A program made the position numbers and the translations under genes. Under the pieces are notes generated by a model that searched no databases, was not told the origin of the DNA, and saw nothing but the letters and a program-made list of their open reading frames with translations. A stretch of 64,000 nucleotides of DNA from Saksenaea vasiformis B4078 (Eukaryota; Mucoromycota; Mucoromycetes; Mucorales; Saksenaeaceae). Shown in pieces: positions 1 through 9,924 of this stretch. Each line of letters begins with the position of its first letter. Position 1 is the first letter of the stretch. The stretch spans positions 84,239 to 148,238 of the forward strand of contig JNDT01002218.1 of assembly GCA_000697055.1 (NCBI GenBank). Direction: 5' to 3'.

Positions 1-2
1 AC

Positions 3-110
3 AACGAGTTCACTTTGCGTGATCGCCTCGAACCTGAGCGGAATTGGAAAAATATGCGGCCGATTGTATCCGTGCACATTCCGGTCGAACCAGATACCCT
101 GGATGTTTAA
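3..110 (+). CDS. 3' end of an unidentified gene (partial)
   Basis: An open frame enters from the left edge and stops at a TAA at 108-110, giving a 35-residue C-terminus that reads NEFTLRDRLEPERNWKNMRP and continues to a VEPDTLDV end. The mixed charged and hydrophobic composition with a Trp looks like real protein rather than a chance frame, and a T/A-rich untranslated stretch follows. The upstream part lies outside the window, so no family is assigned. A chance frame cannot be excluded at this length. Confidence 0.4.
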   Translation, partial: NEFTLRDRLEPERNWKNMRPIVSVHIPVEPDTLDV

Positions 111-963
111 GCAGAAACAAGAAAAAAAAGGAAAAGAAGGGGAAGAAGAAAGAAACATATCCAATAAAATAGCAGATTTGCGAGAGCGGATGTTCAGTGC
201 TGCAATGATGATTGGTCCAAATCCATAAGAAGCGTCCCCGTGGGCAAACTTCAGACCTTAGACAGGACGCCAAGCAACGTTTTCATTCAGCTATCATGAA
301 TGATCTATTCATAGAAAACGGGACCCCGTTAAGTCTTGCTTATCATAATCGTTTTTTACTGCTATGGCGTTAGACGACAAGCGTGTCTTGTTTTCTAGTG
401 GGTAATGTAGCGACGGCTGTTTCTCCTTTTTTCTTTTTCCTGATAGTGCTGCTCAACCAAGTTTCATACCCACTAAATTACAGCCATTGTCAATGTGAAA
501 TTGAACGAACAATGTGTTGTATTTTCCACATGCCAAAAAAAAAGGAAGAAACTACAGAAATCCCTCAATGTTAACTTCCCACCAAATTTCAAACTCTGTA
601 ATTCAGACCAGGTGCTGACCTTGCAGTTCTTCCAAGAGAAACCTATCCACGATAGATAATGCATTATACTTTCCTGAACGGCGAGCTCTACAGTCTCGCC
701 CTGTAGAAGCGCAATTCCTTGAGCACCGCTTTGGTCGTGTGAATCTGGGTACTCCGGTTGAATATTCTCCCCGCATTCAGGATCTTTTTTTTTTTTTTGG
801 TAAAATCAGCTGACGACCTCGTGCGGTTGGGGGACGAACGAGAGAGGGCAGAGAGAGAGAGAGCGACAGAAATGTGGCCGACAGCGTGGGGGGCCATTTC
901 CCCCCAGGGCCGCTGGTAACTCTTTCCTTTTTTTCTTTGGTTTCTTTTTTCTCGCTTTTCATC
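111..963. other. Intergenic region and MAF1 promoter/leader
   Basis: No convincing coding sequence on either strand. The stretch contains poly-A and poly-T runs (about 534-545 and 784-800), a GA-rich run (839-867) and a pyrimidine-rich leader just before the MAF1 start. Confidence 0.5.
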
Positions 964-1904
964 ATGAAGTTTCTCGAAGTCGATTCCCTCGATGTTTTAA
1001 ACACTGCATTCCGGTGGGAGACCGCGGAATGCTTACTTACCGGAAGGGTGGAAGCTTATTCTTGTGAGTGAAATGTCAGGATGAGAGGTCGTTGGACTCA
1101 AACTGTGGAATAGGCAAATCGGCTGGTTCGGATAAGAAACTCTTTCGTCAGTTAGAGAACAAGTATAACGTGGACCTGTTGATGCCTGGATCGATATCGC
1201 CAGATGATCCCCAAATTATTTCTCCTTTTGGCCGACTGGATGAAGCAACGCCACGCCGAACCTTCTTCTATCTCCTGGCAACACTGAATGCCTCATTTCC
1301 GGAACATGATTTTGCAGATATCCGACCCGACCAATTTACAAAGTTACCATCCTTGGATCTCGTTATGAATTCAGTTAATACAACGTTATTTAACCTTGGC
1401 AACGATGTGATCGTCAATCATTATCGGTAAGATGAAGTAAAAATCTAGAGAAACAGCCTAATTAACGGAATGCTTAGGTTATGGGATATTTTGGATGAAC
1501 TTGTCGAGTTACATGGCTGTGACGTTTATAGCTACAATCCCGCCATTGACGATGACCCAATGAACGAAGAAGGCTACTTGTAAGCTTCTATTAAAAGGGG
1601 TTTCTTTTTACTTAACACAAAAATTGGTTCTTTGCAGGTGGTCAATGAATTATTTTTTCTTTAATCGCAAGTTGAAGCGCATGGTGTTTTTTACCGTCAA
1701 AAATGAAAGGTATCTGAAAAGGAGCATCGATTTAAAAGGTGCTGATGATAGCTGATTAGTATGGCGAACGCATCACCCGATGACGAGGATGGTTTTGATG
1801 TTGAGTAAGTTTCAAAGATAGGGGAAGAGGAAGTCCGATTTCTGACAGACTTCTTGTTTAGTCATTATCAAGATCACTTGGTGCTAGGTGATATGGAAGT
1901 GTAA
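964..1904 (+). CDS. MAF1: MAF1, repressor of RNA polymerase III transcription
   Basis: Six exons: 964-1063, 1114-1426, 1478-1579, 1638-1709, 1760-1804 and 1862-1904, joining to 224 residues. In the family, Maf1 binds RNA polymerase III under stress or poor nutrition and blocks tRNA and 5S rRNA synthesis; it moves between cytoplasm and nucleus under TOR/PKA phosphorylation. The protein opens MKFLEVDSLDVLNTAF and shows the family blocks RVEAYSC..AGSDKKLF (box A), TFFYLLATLNASFPEHDF, and CDVYSYNPAIDDDP followed by LWSMNYFFFNRKLKRMVFF (boxes B and C), ending in an acidic tail. Every junction is GT-AG and restores the frame. The first splice (1064-1113) is set by the family motif YSCK. The downstream zinc-finger gene is co-oriented. 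Identification is firm; the acidic C-terminal exons are less conserved. Confidence 0.93.
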
Positions 1905-2133
1905 CAAGTTACCATTATGTACGCTTTTTTTTTCATCTTTTACTCCTTTTTCTGGTTTCTTTCCTTTCTACGATGACCGAAAAAGTATGTCAAACCTGAC
2001 TTTCAAAAAGGTTGCTATCTATTGTCATTACCTATTCAATCCCAGCTAGATAGAGGAACGGTGTGATTTTTTTTTTATTGTGAGCATACTCGCATGGTCG
2101 CTCGTCCCGCCATCCCGCACATTCACTCGTGCC

Positions 2134-2135
2134 TG

Positions 2136-2176
<41 letters not shown>

Positions 2177-2247
2177 ATGTATGTGCGTGTGTGTGTGTGT
2201 GCGCGCGCGCGCGTGCACGCGTGCGTGCGACTGTGTGAGTGTGCGAG
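2134..2247. repeat. (GT)n microsatellite with GC-alternating core
   Basis: About 110 bp of nearly perfect alternating purine-pyrimidine sequence: GT runs interrupted by GTAT and by a run of GC dinucleotides near 2201-2212. It lies between MAF1 and the next start codon, in the promoter or 5' leader of the zinc-finger gene. Alternating GT/GC tracts can adopt Z-DNA; whether this one does is inference. The rest of 1905-2331 holds poly-T runs and no gene. Confidence 0.85.
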
Positions 2248-2331
2248 TCTGTCTTTGCTCCTTTTTTTTTTCTGATGCTATAAAAACTCGACTATTCCCA
2301 TTTTTGATTTGTTACATTTCTTTTTCTTCTT

Positions 2332-2763
2332 ATGCCTTCCACAAAACGTTCTCGACACGTACAACCAAAAATTTTTCAGTGTACTGGCTTTGGTGATTGT
2401 CGTATGGTATTTACTCGTAGTGAACATCTGGCTCGACATGCTCGGTAAGGAAAAGAGAGACAGAGAGAGGCCTCTATCTATTGCCATGTTATTCATTCTT
2501 CTTCCTCTTTATTATTATTATTATTTAGTAAACATACAGGAGAAGTATGTGTTTTTTTCTGAATACCATGAGGGCTTTCACTAAATGATTGAGCTCTTTT
2601 TTTTTCTTCTTATTGTAGAAACCGTTCAAATGTGTTGTTCCCGAATGTGAAAAAATGTTTAGTCGATTCGATAATATGATGCAGCATACACAAACTCATC
2701 GGCCAAAACGAGAGCGACCGAACCTTGCAACACGTTCATCAAGTAGAAAAAGACAACAACAGC

Positions 2764-2800
<37 letters not shown>

Positions 2801-3065
2801 GCAAGAACACCGGGTTACACATGAACGTTGGTTACCTCCGACTAGAAAACGACGACCGGATCTGTGCGTCGAGACCAAAGAAGATCACACGTTTTCAGGT
2901 GGACTTGTTTCCCCTGTATCCGATGATGACGATATGTGTCATCATAAGCGGCGCCGATTGTCTGTGGCCGAGCTTTGTAATCCAGTTGAACCCAATATAT
3001 ACTTAACTCACGATGAATTCGAAGCAGTTCAAGCATTTGATCGACTTCGTCAATGTACCCATTAA
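2332..3065 (+). CDS. Two-finger C2H2 transcription factor with poly-Q tract
   Basis: Three exons: 2332-2444, 2529-2544 (16 nt) and 2619-3065, giving 191 residues. Finger 1 is [20 protein letters not shown], followed by the classic linker HTGEKPF, then finger 2 with CVVPEC and [14 protein letters not shown]. The linker is built by the 16-nt middle exon, which supplies K-H-T-G-E. After the fingers come a basic stretch (PKRERP), a run of about 17 Gln from CAA/CAG codons, another basic patch and an acidic C-terminal part. Two adjacent C2H2 fingers of this kind are typical of fungal stress and carbon regulators, so a nuclear DNA-binding role is likely. Targets are unknown and no exact orthologue is claimed. 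The start at 2332 is the first in-frame ATG after the T-rich leader. Confidence 0.85.
2754..2806 (+). repeat. (CAA)n/(CAG)n repeat encoding poly-glutamine
   Basis: Uninterrupted CAA triplets with CAG at both ends, inside the zinc-finger gene. In the coding frame it gives Gln; the alternate frames give poly-Asn on the plus strand and poly-Cys on the minus strand, and those should be ignored. Such tracts vary in length between strains. Confidence 0.9.
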
Positions 3066-4921
3066 AAAATAAGGGAAGTCTTTTTTTTTTTTGTACATAA
3101 CTTAGTTTTTCACCTTTTTGTATTAAAAAACGAAAAAAATTGATACATGCCGACCCCAAATATGTCACGCTTGTTTGTGTGAGAAAGCAGCACAATAATG
3201 TGATTGGGCACTTGTCTAGTTCCTGCTTTTTTAATCAGACGAGCGACGATCTCCTTTTTGAATAATCATGATGATGAGAGAATATACACATTATACAGAA
3301 AAAAGGAGGTTATCATGCGGACAATACAAACTTTTAGTTTTGTCTCAAATATCAAAAAGTTAATTGTACAACCATCTCCTTTTCTCTGTCATGCGATTCC
3401 TTTTAGAACTGGAACCTCACACCACAACCTGAAAGAGTAAACAAACCAGTACGTTGTTGATTAAGAATTGAACCTGGATCACACTCTTTCTTGCTCCTGA
3501 TTCGACCATAAGATGATTCTCTCTATTAGAGATGAGATAATCATTCGTATTATTCTTCTTTCGGTACACTAACCGATCTAATCCCGTTCATTTGAAACTC
3601 GGTGTTCCCAGGAACTTATCTATTTCAAAAGAAAATCCCAATTTCCCACCAGGGGCGGAGAGGCTTTGTACTATTTCCGGTGCGTCGGTGTCACCCGATC
3701 GTAGACTTATCATTGGCAATTGAACGTTCCAATCTTCCGACCAAAAAAGAAAAACTTGACAAGAACCGCCGTACATGTGCCTAGATAAAGGACCCAGACC
3801 ATCCCAAAGAGACCATCGTTTATCAATTTGCCATTCTATGAAAGTGAAAGAGTTTTTACTGTCAATTAGGAAATATGTATCTTGTCAAAGTCCTCCCTCC
3901 CCCTTTTGTTCAGGTACTTTACCTTTCAGGGATGGTTCGACCCGCTATGTCTTTAACAATAATTTTCTTGTGGGTTGAACTCGTATAACGTCTCTTTAGC
4001 ACCAACTTAAAAAGCGCAGACCACATGTTGATAAAGTTTATATTTTCTTCCTCGGATATTACTATCCGTCTGAATAGAATGACGATGGTTAAACCGCGCG
4101 TGATGAGTTCCATCCTTCTTGCACTGGGAATGAAATAATGCTAGTAGACGCAAAATGATTTGTTAAGTCTCAGTCAATTGAATTAGAAACAGGCTGAGGG
4201 ACGCTTCATCGCCGTGACTACAAAGTGTTCAGCCATGTGAATAACATACCTACGTTCCCAGCGTTGCTTGTCAAGTCCATTTATGGCATTGCGTACTGCA
4301 AGTGTCAATGTCCCCTGAACAACCTGGCTTGATACGCACCTTGCTATCCCTTGACTTAACTTAGTCAAATACTTTGAAATTGACAATCAAATCTCTGTAT
4401 AGTATAGCTTGCATTGACAGGGTACATACTTAGCATAACGGAACGTGTTTTTTTTTTGCTTCCCTTTGCAGATCATCGCAGTAACAGAACATTAAAAAAG
4501 TTTGACCGCCGCTCGAATGCCTCCCTTTTGAATTTGTTCCTCCCGCATGAAATCCTTGGACCCCAGGCAAAAAAAATTGTCTCTTATCTCGAGTACCACT
4601 TTCAATCAAATACATGCCTCATGCATTCCAATTATCAGATCTTTCACTATGCTAAATCTTTTTATTTATTTCTGCTGATATTCTTCACACAAAATGACGT
4701 GATTTCTTATCATCACAGCTTATCAATAGGACAAATAGTCTTATATATCATTATAGGTTGAATGAATGAATGAGTGAATGAGTGTGCGTTCGTATTTGGC
4801 GAAATTTCTGCCCATAGCGGAAACAGAAATAAAAAAGATTAACGAAAAGCAGCAAAGCGTTCTCATGCTCCGCAAGTGGGCGTGTCTTTGTGTCGGAAGG
4901 TAAATACTTTTCTTCATTGTC
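3066..4921. other. Long intergenic region without a supported gene
   Basis: No open frame here has family-like composition or splice partners. Visible items are poly-T/poly-A runs after the zinc-finger stop, a (TGAA)/(TGAG) tetranucleotide run at about 4757-4784, and A/T-rich sequence before the CAF16 start. Confidence 0.5.
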
Positions 4922-6020
4922 ATGTCTGAGCAATCTTGCGACACGTCGGTGGAGGTCCGTCATCTCAATTTTGACTACGGAGGACCTGCAATTTTGCAGG
5001 ACCTTTCGCTTCAGTTGAAACCCGGCAGCCGCTGTATTCTGGTGGGGGCTAATGGCGCAGGCAAAACGACATTGCTGCGCATTCTAGCTGGAAAACGGTT
5101 GGTGAAAGGCGATGTGAAAGTACTTGGAAAGAGTGCATTTCTCGACGCACCCAAGGTAAAAAACATACCTTTGTTGTTCTTCTTCTTCCTATTGATAGCA
5201 TGTGAACAACAAAGGGCGTCACCTATCTTGGCACAGAATGGGCAAACAACCCAGTGGTGCGCTCGGACTTGACAGTGGAGTACTTGTTGCGCAGTATGGG
5301 AAGTTCACGATGGCCAGAGCGTACACAACGTTTGCTACAAGTGCTGGATGTAGATATAACATGGCGATTACACCAAGTATCGGATGGTACAGATAGACAG
5401 ATCTATCGATCCTCGAGCTGATTGATAGCATGTAGGTCAACGTCGTCGTGTGCAACTTGTTATGGGCTTGCTGCAGCCCTGGCAACTTCTGCTACTAGAT
5501 GAAGTCACGGTAGATCTCGATGTTCTCGTCCGCGCCGATTTCCTCGACTTTCTCAGGGAAGAGACGGATGGACGTGGTGCAACGATTGTTAGTAAAGAAA
5601 AAATAGGATCTTGATTCATCTTGATTTGTGTACTCACGCTTCTTGTTGTTAGATCTATGCCACTCATATTTTCGACGGTAAAAATGGAAGTTTGATAAAT
5701 TCATTGTGCATTGATCCGTTACTATAGGTATTGGTACATGGCCTACACACGTAGCCCATGTGGCTGACGGTACTGTTCTCTCTCTCAACGATATGAAGCA
5801 CTTTGAAGAACTGGATCGCATCAAGGAGTACCACCGCAGTCATGGGATCTTGGATTCTCCGCTCCTTATTCTCTGTTACAAATGGTTGCGGGACGATCGA
5901 CAACGCCAGTTGAATGTAAAGCAGATTGATCCCTCAACTGGCCAGCCGCATACCAAATGGGACGATTTAAGCCAGGATATGCGCACTTATGGTGACAAGT
6001 ACTTCAATTACTGGAAATAA
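4922..6020 (+). CDS. CAF16: CAF16-type ABC ATPase (CCR4-associated factor 16)
   Basis: Five exons: 4922-5155, 5215-5386, 5436-5587, 5653-5677 and 5728-6020, giving 291 residues. It is a single nucleotide-binding domain with no membrane segments. Walker A GANGAGKT is at residues 42-49, the signature loop is VSDGQRRR in place of LSGGQ, and Walker [14 protein letters not shown] is followed by the switch His in IYATHIFDG. The SDGQRRR signature and the ATHIFDG block are the hallmarks of Caf16 and its soluble ABCI-type relatives. In yeast Caf16 associates with the CCR4-NOT complex and is a cytosolic or nuclear ATPase. The donor at 5588 is the less usual GTTAGT, chosen because it keeps the family motif intact. 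Identification is firm; the biochemical role is poorly known in any organism. Confidence 0.93.
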
Positions 6021-6160
6021 AGCGCTGACGTTAGCCTTATTTTTTTTCTTTTTTCATATCCCAATTTTCATATGGGTTGGTGACACGAAGTTGACAGGAA
6101 TCTCTTGGTTCTTTTCTTCTTAGCTTCTTCTTCCTCTTTCTCTCTTTTGTTTTTGAATCA

Positions 6161-7792
6161 ATGGCGCCGGACATGGAGACACGTTTGGCCAAATGGGTGC
6201 GACATTCCCATCTCCCGCCATCACTACAACCTGCTTTAATGACGGCCCTGAAAGCCTATGGTCTAGGTTGGAGTATGACGACACTTCCGCTTCTCGTCGG
6301 ATTGGCTCTCAAGGTTGTCAGCGCCAAGCAAGGCGCACCACAAAAGCGCTTTCTTCTTGAGTTGCGGCGCGTGCTTGTAAAAAGTGTATCGCAGAATGGT
6401 TTGCCGTATCTACTTGCAGGCGCCTTGGCTGGTCATCGTTTTTTATCCTATGCATTGAATCATTCTATTCGTGTCGCGACAAAGAATTCCACCGAGAAAC
6501 CGAAAACGAGGGTTAGTCAGCGCGCGGCCATTTTCTTATCCGCCGCATTGACCATGTTCACGGTCCGTCGAGCATTTCCAAATACCAAAACTTTGGATTT
6601 GACTTTCTTTTCCCTTGTCCGAGGCTTGGATGTGTTTGCTCATCGCGCTTATGAATCATCCGTTATACGAAAACACGTCCCGCCTTGGATGCTTGACTAC
6701 GGTAGCGTGGGCGTATTTACTATTGCATGCACGGAAATTATGTTTTCCTGGTTCTACGAACCCGCCCGTTTACCAAAGTAAAAAAAACAAAAACAAAAAC
6801 AAAAAAGGAAAAGGAAAAGGGGGAGAAGAAGAAGAAAGAGAATATGAGCTAATTTTTTTCTTTTTTTTTTTCCGTTAGATCGTATGCCAGCTGGATTACC
6901 AAAATGGCAGATATGAATCCCCGTCTTTTAGAGGCGCTTCGTGCGATACGGAGCAAAGAATGGATTTACGGCGTAAGGACTCCTAAGCAAAAAAGTCGAA
7001 AGCGATTTAACGCCAAGATATAGAAAGATACGGGTATGGCCCATATTCTAGGTGATTACTGTGTAGAGCTTGGACTTTCTCCTGAGCTGGGTGACCCTAT
7101 CAATGGCCGCATTCCCTGTCGGCTCGTCCATCCAGGACATACCTGCGAAACCAATGGTACCAGCCGATTTATCAAAGGGTTTATTCAGATTTTCCCAGTA
7201 AGACGTTGGCGTAAACTTTTTCATCATCTCGTCTAAAATAACATGTTAGTTATACCTTGCTGTTCATTTAGTCCCACCTGTACTCTTCCGACCCTCACAG
7301 TTGCGGAATGCACCTCTGAGCAGTCTGTTACGTATCTTGAAAGCATCGATTCGGTCTTCGACATTTTTAGCTGCATTTATTACGATCATATGGTACTCTG
7401 TTTGTCTTGTACGAACACGCATAGGGCATCAGTTACTTGGCGTCAATCAGACAAGACTAGATGACACACTTGCGCCCCTGATGGGTTCGGCACTTTGTGG
7501 ACTGTCGTTATTAATTGAGACAAGGCACCGCCGCGGAGAAATGGCTTTGTATGTTGTTCCTCGAGCGCTCTATTCTTTTACGGAACGCTTACTCGGACCA
7601 CTTCAACGTGGACGTTGGTGGGAATCCATGGGTGCTGAGGCTGCGGAAACCCTTACTTTTGCATTTTCGGCAATGGTTGTCCTGGAGGCTATATACAAGG
7701 ACAACACCAGTATTCGTTCTTCTATACGGGGACTTTTATCATGGATAATGAAGGACGAGCTCAAGACAAAAGAAAACCAAGACACATTATAA
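6161..7792 (+). CDS. TMEM135-like integral membrane protein
   Basis: Four exons: 6161-6777, 6879-6972, 7024-7210 and 7272-7792, giving 472 residues. The N-terminal half carries hydrophobic segments (around WSMTTLPLLVGLALKV, LPYLLAGALAG and AAIFLSAALTMFTVRRA). The middle has the Cys-containing stretch PCRLVHPGHTC, and the C-terminal half more membrane segments (STFLAAFITIIWYSVC and PLMGSALCGLSLLIE). The repeated Tim17-like hydrophobic pattern and the block CRLVHPGHTC..G..RFIKGF resemble fungal TMEM135-family proteins. In animals TMEM135 acts in mitochondrial and peroxisomal membrane dynamics; the fungal role is inferred only. The third junction (7211-7271) was chosen so the sequence reads PPVLFRPSQL as in the family; an alternative acceptor at 7300 also keeps the frame. 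Confidence 0.75.
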
Positions 7793-8414
7793 TACACGTG
7801 ATGATGTTTGTTTTCCAACCCCACGAGAACTTACATCCTGGAACTTTTGAATCTGTGTCGCTTTGGAAGCATCCAGGGGATCGCGTGACCCTGTTCCATC
7901 CATTTTTGAATGGCGCAAGGAAAAGAAGAAAAAAAAAGTTGTGTGGCTTTCCCCCAACAGCGGCCCCCCTCTTCTCATTTCCCTTCCCCACAAATATTGT
8001 ATTTTCTTTTTCTTTTTTTCCTACAGTTTTCTGTAGCCATGGATACATGATGAGAGAAGAGAATGAAGAGAGAGAGAGAGAGAAAGAGAGAGGAAAAAGA
8101 AAGAAGAAGAAAGAGTTGCCTAGTGAGTTGCTATGTAAAAGGATCGTTAGTGAAGGATTATCTATCCATTTCGGTCTGTTTCTGTGAGATCCTTAAGTTT
8201 CCTCCACATACGAAACTCCGCATCCTCTCTTTTTATAGGAAGAACTCACTGTACCTTTTTTTTTTTTTTTTTTTTTTCCTTTTTTTTTAAGAGCCCCTTT
8301 TCCTTTTTTTTTTTTTTTTTTTTTTCCTCTTTTTATAATAGCCGCTTCTAACTTTTTTTCTTTCTTTCTATTATAATTTTTTTTCTTTCTTTATTTCCTT
8401 CTTTTGTTTCTAGT
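7793..8414. other. Intergenic region with long poly-T leader
   Basis: No gene seen. A GA-rich run at about 8061-8112 is followed by very long T tracts (about 8253-8325 and 8350-8400) directly before the next start codon. They form a pyrimidine-rich promoter or leader like those of other genes in the window. Confidence 0.5.
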
Positions 8415-9161
8415 ATGTCTTCGTCACTTACGTTCCAGTTGCGTGAACAAAAGGACAAGCTTAGCGTCCCCATCAACTTACCTTCACCACCTAATTCATC
8501 TTGTGGTGATGAAGCCAAGGATTCACATGAACGTCAGCCGACGATAGGCACTAGTCTTAAAGACGAGTCGTTGCTAGCTAACCTTCGCAGAGACTCATTA
8601 CCTACTCATTTCAGTGCTTTGACGCTTCAACACTTTTCCACGTCGCTCCCTGAAAATTATACGATCGACCATTCGTCGCCTATCCCTATTCACTCTCTTC
8701 GTCGACCTTCGCATTCTCCCCGTCCAGAATCACCTTTACTTGGTCCAGTATCAACTGCTACTGCTGCTGCTACTGGTGGTCGTACGATCCGTCATCGTCG
8801 GCCTTCCGAGGCTATTCGAAAGAGCCGTGTATTATCTGAATCACCTAAAAACATCAATCAGACCCATCGTTGTGAGGAATGCGGCAAGGTCTATAAACAT
8901 CCCAATTGTTTGGCAAAGCATCGATGGGAACATTCTGAAGAGTGGGAACTGACAAGTAAGCTGTTGCTTACCAAACATCAGCAGGTTCAGATGTTGGAAG
9001 CCGCTGCCATCCTAGTCAGTATGGATGCAAAACGCCAGTCAGAGGAAGAAGATCAAGAAAATGACGATATTTCTATTGACATGGATCAAGACGATGATGA
9101 TGATAATCTGTCTATTGCCTCGAATGCTTCGTCTCCATCCATTTTCCATGCCGACGACTAA
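8415..9161 (+). CDS. Single-finger C2H2 protein with fungal 'WEHSEEWE' extension
   Basis: An intronless frame of 248 residues. The N-terminal 150 residues are Ser/Pro/Thr-rich and probably disordered. One C2H2 finger, CEECGKVYKHPNCLAKHRWEH, is followed directly by SEEWELTSKLLLTKHQQVQ and a helical segment with MLEAAAILVSMD. The tail is strongly acidic (EEEDQEN and DDDDD). A finger followed by W(E/H)…TSKLL..KHQQVQ.LEAA is a recurring arrangement in fungal C2H2 regulators, where the extension probably enlarges the finger fold. A nuclear regulatory role is inferred; targets are unknown. The ATG at 8415 follows a pyrimidine-rich leader. Confidence 0.82.
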   Translation: MSSSLTFQLREQKDKLSVPINLPSPPNSSCGDEAKDSHERQPTIGTSLKDESLLANLRRDSLPTHFSALTLQHFSTSLPENYTIDHSSPIPIHSLRRPSHSPRPESPLLGPVSTATAAATGGRTIRHRRPSEAIRKSRVLSESPKNINQTHRCEECGKVYKHPNCLAKHRWEHSEEWELTSKLLLTKHQQVQMLEAAAILVSMDAKRQSEEEDQENDDISIDMDQDDDDDNLSIASNASSPSIFHADD

Positions 9162-9475
9162 AAAAATTCAAAAAGCATCTCTCTTTCTTTCCTTCTCTCA
9201 TATCTATATATTGAGACAACATCTATCCCCTTATCTTTCCTTGTAAATCAACTCTCTTATTTCTTGTTTGTTTTCTCTCTCTCTCTCTTCGCTGTAATGA
9301 CCAACTAAACCTAAAAAAAAACAAAAACAAAATTGAACATGGCGTTGGTTTTCAAAAAGTTTGTGCAACACTGCAATTTCGACTTATTCCTTTTTCTTCC
9401 TTTTTATCTTTTTTTCTTCTTTCTACTTTTCCGTTACGATTCCGCTGAATCAGAAAACATTAAGAGACTACGACC

Positions 9476-9885
9476 ATGACAAGGGTCTTGCAGCTTGTTT
9501 TCACTATTGGCTCCATTCTGCTTGCCTCTATTCATGCTGCAAATGCTTATCATGTCATACCCAGTCTCTCCTCATCATTGTATAATCAAGTTGACCTCAT
9601 GACATGTTCAGACCATCAAACTCTTTCTGCCACTACTCTTCCCGAGATGCTGACACTAACGAACTACAGGCAGGTAAAAAAGAAAAAAGAAAAATGAAGA
9701 AGAATTGCCTAAGTGGATGCGTGTACTAAAACAAGGATGCCCACAAATAGTAACAAAATACCCTGCCAATGGACAATTACTGCGCTGAACCCGAATAGTC
9801 TCATAAAAGTTTCATTTAATTACTTCGATCTAGCATGTGGGTACGTATTTCTTTTTTTTTTGTTTTATCTTTTTCATTCAGGAGT

Positions 9886-9924
<39 letters not shown>

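Noticed and set aside
2696..2878. Poly-Cys (minus) and poly-Asn (plus) frames
   Set aside because: Alternate readings of the CAA repeat in the zinc-finger gene.
3450..3540. GGTTCAATTC on the minus strand resembling a tRNA B box
   Set aside because: No acceptor or T-stem pairing and no A box at the right distance.
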